DNA from: Rhyzopertha dominica
Lineage: Eukaryota; Arthropoda; Insecta; Coleoptera; Bostrichidae
DNA length: 64,000 bases
Assembly: GCA_025024175.1 (NCBI GenBank)
Contig: QCXZ01000003.1
Span: forward strand, 22,650,392-22,714,391
Direction: 5' to 3'
The notes under the pieces are model-generated. The model was not told the origin of the DNA. It ran no database searches and saw nothing but the letters and a program-made list of their open reading frames with translations. The first letter of the stretch is position 1; the number at the start of each line of letters is the position of its first letter. The position numbers were made by a program, and so were the translations under genes. Below, one piece after another: positions 58,825 through 64,000 of this stretch.

Positions 58825-59590
58825 TCCCGTAATGTCGAACCAAGGAAATCGTTAACCACCGAACATTTCGTTTGAACGCGACTGACGAACACAGCAAAGT
58901 CGAACGAGGGAAAAGATTAAACCAGTGGTACTTAAATCTATTCTAGTCAAGGAGGAAGAATTCTATCCTATTCTTCCTCCTTGTTTCTAGTATATCATCA
59001 TATGCAACCAAATATGCAGTAATGCATAGTAACTCATATACACATGAGTAAAAGATGTAATAAAATATGGAGATTCGACATTAGTAGATAATAGTGAAGT
59101 TAATGTACTTCACGAAAAAAATGCAGGGCCTATAAAATAAGTAATCATGTCTAAAAGGTCATTAATATTAATAAATAGTTATCAGTTTGTCGCAACATCT
59201 TACTAGCACCACCTAACCCTTATAGTTGTTGCACAAATTATTTATGTAAATATTACAATAATCTTACAGGATAAAAAATACTACATACGATCGGACAGAT
59301 ATAATAATTTTAGATATAGCATAATTATCCATAACTTTTACTTATGTACAATACTAACGAATATAAACACAATAATATTTGGTATTGATCACTACAGACA
59401 CAGTATTAAAAAAATAGTTGTAAGTGCGGTTGCCGGTTGCATAATTTAAGCTAGAAATTGGTTGGTACAGCAGTTAAGGTACCGCTGGTATGTGACTAAT
59501 TTCTTTTGTTTCCATGATTCGACGTTTACTGCGTTCGACGGTGCTGTTTCGCTGGTTCGTAATTCCTTGGTTCGACATTCCGGAATTCGT
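58825..59590. mobile_element. Pogo/Tigger-like TIR element, non-autonomous
   Basis: CCCGTAATGTCGAACCAAGG at 58827 is mirrored by CCTTGGTTCGACATTCCGGA at about 59564-59583. Deeper blocks (AAAGTCGAACGAGGGAAA; TACCGCTGGTATGTGACTAA) also face each other. Repeated TCGAAC motifs in the ends are typical of pogo/Tigger TIRs (family-level inference). No transposase ORF. Confidence 0.55.
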
Positions 59591-60899
59591 CGGGATACCT
59601 TGCTGACTTTAAAGTATAGTGTGTGCCAGGAATGAAGTCGCGTCTTAGGAATGTAACATCGTACACAATTTGAACGAAGCTAACAGCATGGGCGGGCCGA
59701 GTTAATAAATTTATTATTTAAAATTGCGACCATGAATAATGATTTAACTGTCTCCATACAATTGTCGTCCCTACCACGTCCGCCTTCTTTCCCGGAGCGC
59801 ACATTATGTACCACATGATAAATTGGTAAATGTTTCAGTTCTAAAAATGGACTCTTAAGGTTCAAGTAATGTTGTAAATTAGTACTTTCAGAACGATAAC
59901 ATAGAATTGGTATTTCATTGGGCCCTTTTGACCGCTCTCAATTCTAAAACGGCTTTTAATGCAAATAACAATACTATTTAAAAATTCATTTCGGTTTATG
60001 ACTAACATAATATAGGTACCGTACTTTTCTTTATTTATTTTATTAGGTAGAGACTCGTATTTAAAGTTTGCTTTAAGTATTTCTTTCCTCATTCGTACAC
60101 ATTTTTTCTTTTCGGTGCTTAATATCCGACAAGGCAAACGTTATAAATATAAGGTGAGTAATACAAACATATCTCGACACAAACGTGCAGTTTTAAATCT
60201 CGTTTTACATACCTATTACAGTACAACTTATTGTGGCACCTAAATGCTATAGATTAACTTCCGGAACGAGCCTTGTTGAATTGTGGTGTACCCGGAAGAA
60301 GATAAATACTCCAGTAGTGCCCATGCCTCCAGTGTCATCGACATTACCACTTCGCTTATCTAAAGCGTTGCTCTTAATTGTGCATTAGCAAATTACGGGA
60401 TATACGACAAAACAGCAATTTTATTCTAAACCATGAGTACTAGGTTACTGACGTATTATATTTTGCGTCATAGAAACCGCTATTATCAATTATTATGAAT
60501 ATGAATTAAATTTTAAATATATATTTTATTGTTGCGTGTTTGGGTTTAAAATATGCTGATTTCTGACCAAACTTCTTTTATTCACAGACTAATTACCGTT
60601 ATCAGCTAGATTCTAATAATACTAATTTAGTTCGCCACTATTTTTTCAAATTATTGCGGTCCACTACAGTCACCTAATACCTATAACTTAGTTCGCATTA
60701 AAACAGTTTTCAGAGTTTCAGACCAGACCAGTAAGCGCCTTACCATGCTTATATTCTTCTGGTTTCGAGATGTTTGCGGAACATTCGATCACCACTCCAT
60801 ACAGTTTAAAGTCCCTAGTTATATAGAGTACCGCAATTGATTGAAGTTTGGTGAGGTTATTTTTGTTATAATTTTATTGGCCCTGTCAATTAGGCAATT
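59591..60899. other. No gene seen
   Basis: AT-rich DNA. A 91-residue minus-strand frame at 59862-60137 is basic and unlike any family I know; I do not call it. Confidence 0.35.
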
Positions 60900-61015
60900 A
60901 GCCAGCTCATTAGTTTTATCATTCTTTATTGGTAAATTATACAATACACATACATAAAGCGACATGCTCCAACATCCATGCCTTAGGCGGGACTCGAACC
61001 CGCAGTCTCTGCGGA
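60900..61015 (-). mobile_element. tRNA-derived SINE fragment, 5' part missing
   Basis: The minus strand carries GCGGGTTCGAGTCCCGCC (box B in a T arm, 60986-61003) followed by a short unique tail with AATAAAGAATG. The box A half is absent because the MITE at 61016 abuts it, so the SINE was truncated at that junction. Confidence 0.55.
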
Positions 61016-61360
61016 CACTGATCTCTAAATAACTGGATGTCGCTTACATCCCAAAATCCATGTAAATTATTTGTGATAGATTTAAGCCACTTTAGCGCCT
61101 AGCCGCTGGTCCTTGTACTAAAAGGTTCGCTTCTGCGGTAAATATAACGTTAATGATTGACGGTTAAAATCGTGAACTCATCATCTGTCTGCAGATTTCC
61201 AAAAGATGATCGCTGTAGTGTTTGAGTAAGAAACATGTACCGTACAAACTGGATGTTACGTTTACTCATAACCATATTATATAGTACGAGTACCAGCGGC
61301 ATGGTGGCTACTTACCACAGTTTTGAATGACTTATGCGACATCCAGTCATCCAGACATCC
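61016..61360. mobile_element. Non-autonomous TIR element, copy 2
   Basis: It starts CACTGATCTCTAAATAACTG and ends with a diverged GCGACATCCAGTCATCCAG. The interior matches copy 1 (1902-2303) in reverse orientation: AAATTATTTGTGATAGATTT, TAGCCGCTGGTCCTTGTACT, GTTTGAGTAAGAAACATGTA. It is about 55 bp shorter than copy 1. Confidence 0.75.
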
Positions 61361-62789
61361 GCGGCCTCGCCGCGCTGCCTATTGGATCAAGGATCACCTT
61401 GGTGAGGTTGAGGTTATGATAGAAGATCGGACGATATATTTACGCCCATTAGTGATTCCGTGTACGGTCACCCTTATGTGATAAGCAAATAATTATAATT
61501 GTCAGGCACTTATATTTATCATATTACGTAAGATGTACCTAATGACAGTATACAGAAGTATAACACATAATGTACCTATATGTTCTTAACTTATTTCATA
61601 TTTCCATTTTCAGGTTGCTGTATTTCAGGCATCCAGGCATATATAAGCTACCATAAAATTTAGTGGTTACGAGTAGTTTATTTAAGTAATGTACTTAATT
61701 GCATTACTAGATTAGTTATAAGAATATTCCCTACATNATTTTCACCACAAAAGTTTGAGTTTGCATCTGACATACTATTTGAGCNTTCAANTTTNCCGCC
61801 CTTTTTGGAGTGAATATGGCGACAGTTGCGGTTGTGGTATTCTCACGGAATTATATTGAAACTGGAAGGACAATTCCTTTGTTTAAAACCGAGGCAAATA
61901 GACACTGCCAGCCACCGCTCAAACTTTTTGTCCATAATTTTGCACAAATAAACAATAATATTAATGAATTATGAAATATTTGACTATTAACCGATAATAA
62001 CAACTACGTATCCAAAGCACAACCAGCACATATTTTTGTACAGCCTGGTACAGCACACAAATGTTGACACTTGGCATCGGAATAATAAAACTAGAGCATA
62101 ACTAATCTCAACCTCTATCATTATTTTAATCAGAGAATCTCAAAACCTGTTTCGTGAAATATTACCTAATAAATTTTCTGTAAAATGTAACCACAAATAC
62201 GACAGCTTTAGTATTAGGTACCTATAAAATTAATTGTTAAGGTGGGATACACCTTCTTTACTGCTGTCAAAAATTATCTTACCACTTGAAATTTTAAGAA
62301 AATTACGGCTCATTTGAATAAACTGAAAAATATTAAATCGAATTTCAGAAAACCTCTATATACTGGCACCTTAATTTTTGTGCTGATAAGGCTTTTACTG
62401 GTCATTCTTTTCGATTCCTAAAACTTAGGTCAAATAAACTGACCTTCATAACAGTTCACTATAATTGATTTTTTAACGTTTTTCTGTATTAATTGTTAAA
62501 ATGCAAGGTGAATTTACAAATTTTGGCACCTGCTTAATATGCTCAATGCTCAATTCTCAACTCAATTTCTCAATTCATTTCAATATTGTACAAAGAAGAC
62601 GACATTCTCATGCACAGTTTAACAATACCTATATATAGTATAGGGAAACTGGTGAAGATATTAGAAGAGCTGGACAAGGTAGTCTTTTAAGGCTATCCGC
62701 TCTAAAACACCGATTCGTAACAAGAATGTTCAGCTTAACCTTTAGAACACTACATTGGATAAAACGGTGTTTTATAATTACGGCGCTAG
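61361..62789. other. No gene seen
   Basis: AT-rich DNA with several n positions (61737-61795). No recognised content. Confidence 0.35.
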
Positions 62790-63560
62790 CAACTTACATC
62801 GTTGGCAGATTAGAGGGTTGTAAAATTACTAACTTAAAAACTGATCGTGTTATCATTTTCATTTCTCGGGATTTCCGTGGTATTTCGCTTAAACGATTCA
62901 AGTGTATCACTTTCATTTTGCATCCTGGACTGCCCTGGATTCTGTATATTGCGTCGTTTATTTTTACCTTAGGGTCATTCTTTGTATGGTGACAGCTGAC
63001 GTGAAGCCCTTTTCTCCTTTGTGGATTATAGAGCCACATCGTTCTCCTTCACTAAGTTGCCTATGACTGTCTCTTGCATCATAGAGAGCTTTCGTGCAAT
63101 TATTGGCATTCTTTCTTTTCTGCCACTCTGAACAATGTTTTTTCAAAAGTTTCTTAAGGCTCTCGATTTAATTCGTTACTTTTCAAATACCACATCGCAC
63201 CGTAACCACACTTTCCTTCCAAACAATCTTTCGTTTAAACTGCTCGATCATTCCATCTGATTGTGGATTAAGAGTTGTTCTTGTTTTTGTAGCACTCAGC
63301 AACTACATACTTTCTAAAATACCATTGAGCTGAAATTAGTTTCTTGATCTGAAAGNATTTCCAATGGCAATCTATATCTAAAAACCACGTTATCGACGAG
63401 AACTCGTGCCACATTCTGGGCTTCTTGTTTTTTTATTCTGGCTACTTGCTAAAATAATCCAAATGGTTCTTTGGAGACTTCGATAGCAATCCTTTAAAAT
63501 AGCGCTCCCACTTTATATGGTTTTATTAACTCTGCAGCTTTCCTTAAAGCGTCCGGGATT
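62790..63560 (-). mobile_element. Ty3/Gypsy integrase remnant
   Basis: The minus strand holds, with stops and frameshifts, an integrase core (63480-63220: QEAQNVARVLVDNVV, ILSDQETNF-like with the catalytic Asp, HNQSDGMIEQF-like), then SHRQLSEGE, WLYNPQRRKGL and NDAIYRIQ...VIHLNRL of the C-terminal domain. The order matches insect Ty3/Gypsy pol ends. No LTR or envelope gene was seen. The reading frame is broken in several places, so it is inactive. Confidence 0.78.
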
Positions 63561-63709
63561 TGCACATTGGTAGCAGATTTGCTGTCCGTTGGATTTTATT
63601 GCATTTAATTACTCCTTTATTACGTATAATTTCTTTTGCCCTATCGATTTCTTCGATCACTGTCAATGCATGCATTTGAAAGTTTTTGGTGTATGAATAA
63701 CCTACATTA

Positions 63710-63875
63710 GCCGGCCTCGGTGGTCTAGTGGGTAGCATGAGAGTAGCATCTGCTCTGGACCCTGAGGTTGAGCGTTTGATTCCCGCCTGGGGTATGCGTT
63801 TTTATGACACAAGTATGCCTCTTTATACAGGGGGCGGCCGTGCCTTGAAAACAACTCATACTATCGTTCTGAGTT
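63710..63875 (+). mobile_element. tRNA-derived SINE head
   Basis: Begins GCCGGCCTCGG, has box A TGGTCTAGTGGGTAGC (63721-63736) and box B GTTTGATTCCC (63774-63784) at normal Pol III promoter spacing, followed by a tRNA-unrelated body (ACAGGGGGCGGCCGTGCCTT). It is inserted next to the Gypsy remnant. The tail runs into low-complexity T-rich DNA, so the 3' end is approximate. Confidence 0.7.
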
Positions 63876-64000
63876 TTTTTTATAAAAACTAAAAATATTT
63901 ATATAAGTTCCTAAAGTTCCCGCTAAGGGGCGGGGATATTACAANTAAATGCAAATATCCAAAATTTGTCAATAAAATGTAGGAGGGAAATAAAATTTTT

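Noticed and set aside
59862..60137. 91-residue basic minus-strand frame
   Set aside because: Composition fits AT-rich noise; no motif or family recognised.
1..64000. CRISPR arrays, operons or bacterial-type genes
   Set aside because: The window is insect nuclear DNA with spliced genes; no regularly spaced short repeats or ribosome-binding sites of that kind were seen.

Overview
This is an AT-rich nuclear window from an insect. A beetle is my best guess, but the order is an inference. The evidence is eukaryotic split genes with GT-AG introns (several of only 53-55 nt), conserved animal housekeeping proteins, an insect MBF2-family secreted protein, and a heavy load of insect-type mobile elements. 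Scattered n bases show draft assembly quality.

The left 28 kb is gene-bearing. In order it holds the first coding exon of POLE3/Chrac-14 (minus, running off the left edge), a six-exon gamma-SNAP gene (plus, 2589-9366), an eight-exon ArfGAP1 gene (minus, 15949-21946), and an intronless EMC1 gene (plus, 24898-27579). Two of these are membrane-traffic factors (gamma-SNAP in SNARE recycling, ArfGAP1 in COPI/Arf1 regulation), EMC1 is an ER membrane-insertase subunit, and POLE3 is a histone-fold DNA polymerase/chromatin subunit. They are neighbours, with no sign of joint regulation. A possible 68-aa membrane micropeptide gene lies antisense in the large gamma-SNAP intron.

The right 36 kb is mostly decayed repeats. 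The only gene I can assemble there is a three-exon MBF2-family secreted protein (minus, 48276-50859). Possible noncoding first-exon sequence with a good splice donor ends at 35064. I could not assign a protein to the other long stretches.

The most unusual content is non-coding. (1) A complete hammerhead ribozyme sits in a 157-bp unit flanked by an exact 13-bp direct repeat, inside a gamma-SNAP intron. (2) Five long palindromes, each about 1 kb without secondary insertions, mostly have flanking TA dinucleotides and CAGRGTG-like ends; they fall into four unrelated arm sequences, and partial copies occur too. (3) A short tandem array carries five regularly placed heat-shock-element cores. (4) A three-layer nested insertion (LINE in palindrome in tandem duplication) gives its own empty site. 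(5) A TTAA-flanked element interrupts a LINE. (6) tRNA-like heads lie inside a rearranged inverted repeat. Other elements recognised are Penelope-like, hAT, mariner, RTE and CR1/Jockey-like LINEs, a Ty3/Gypsy integrase remnant, a pogo-like TIR element and SINEs.
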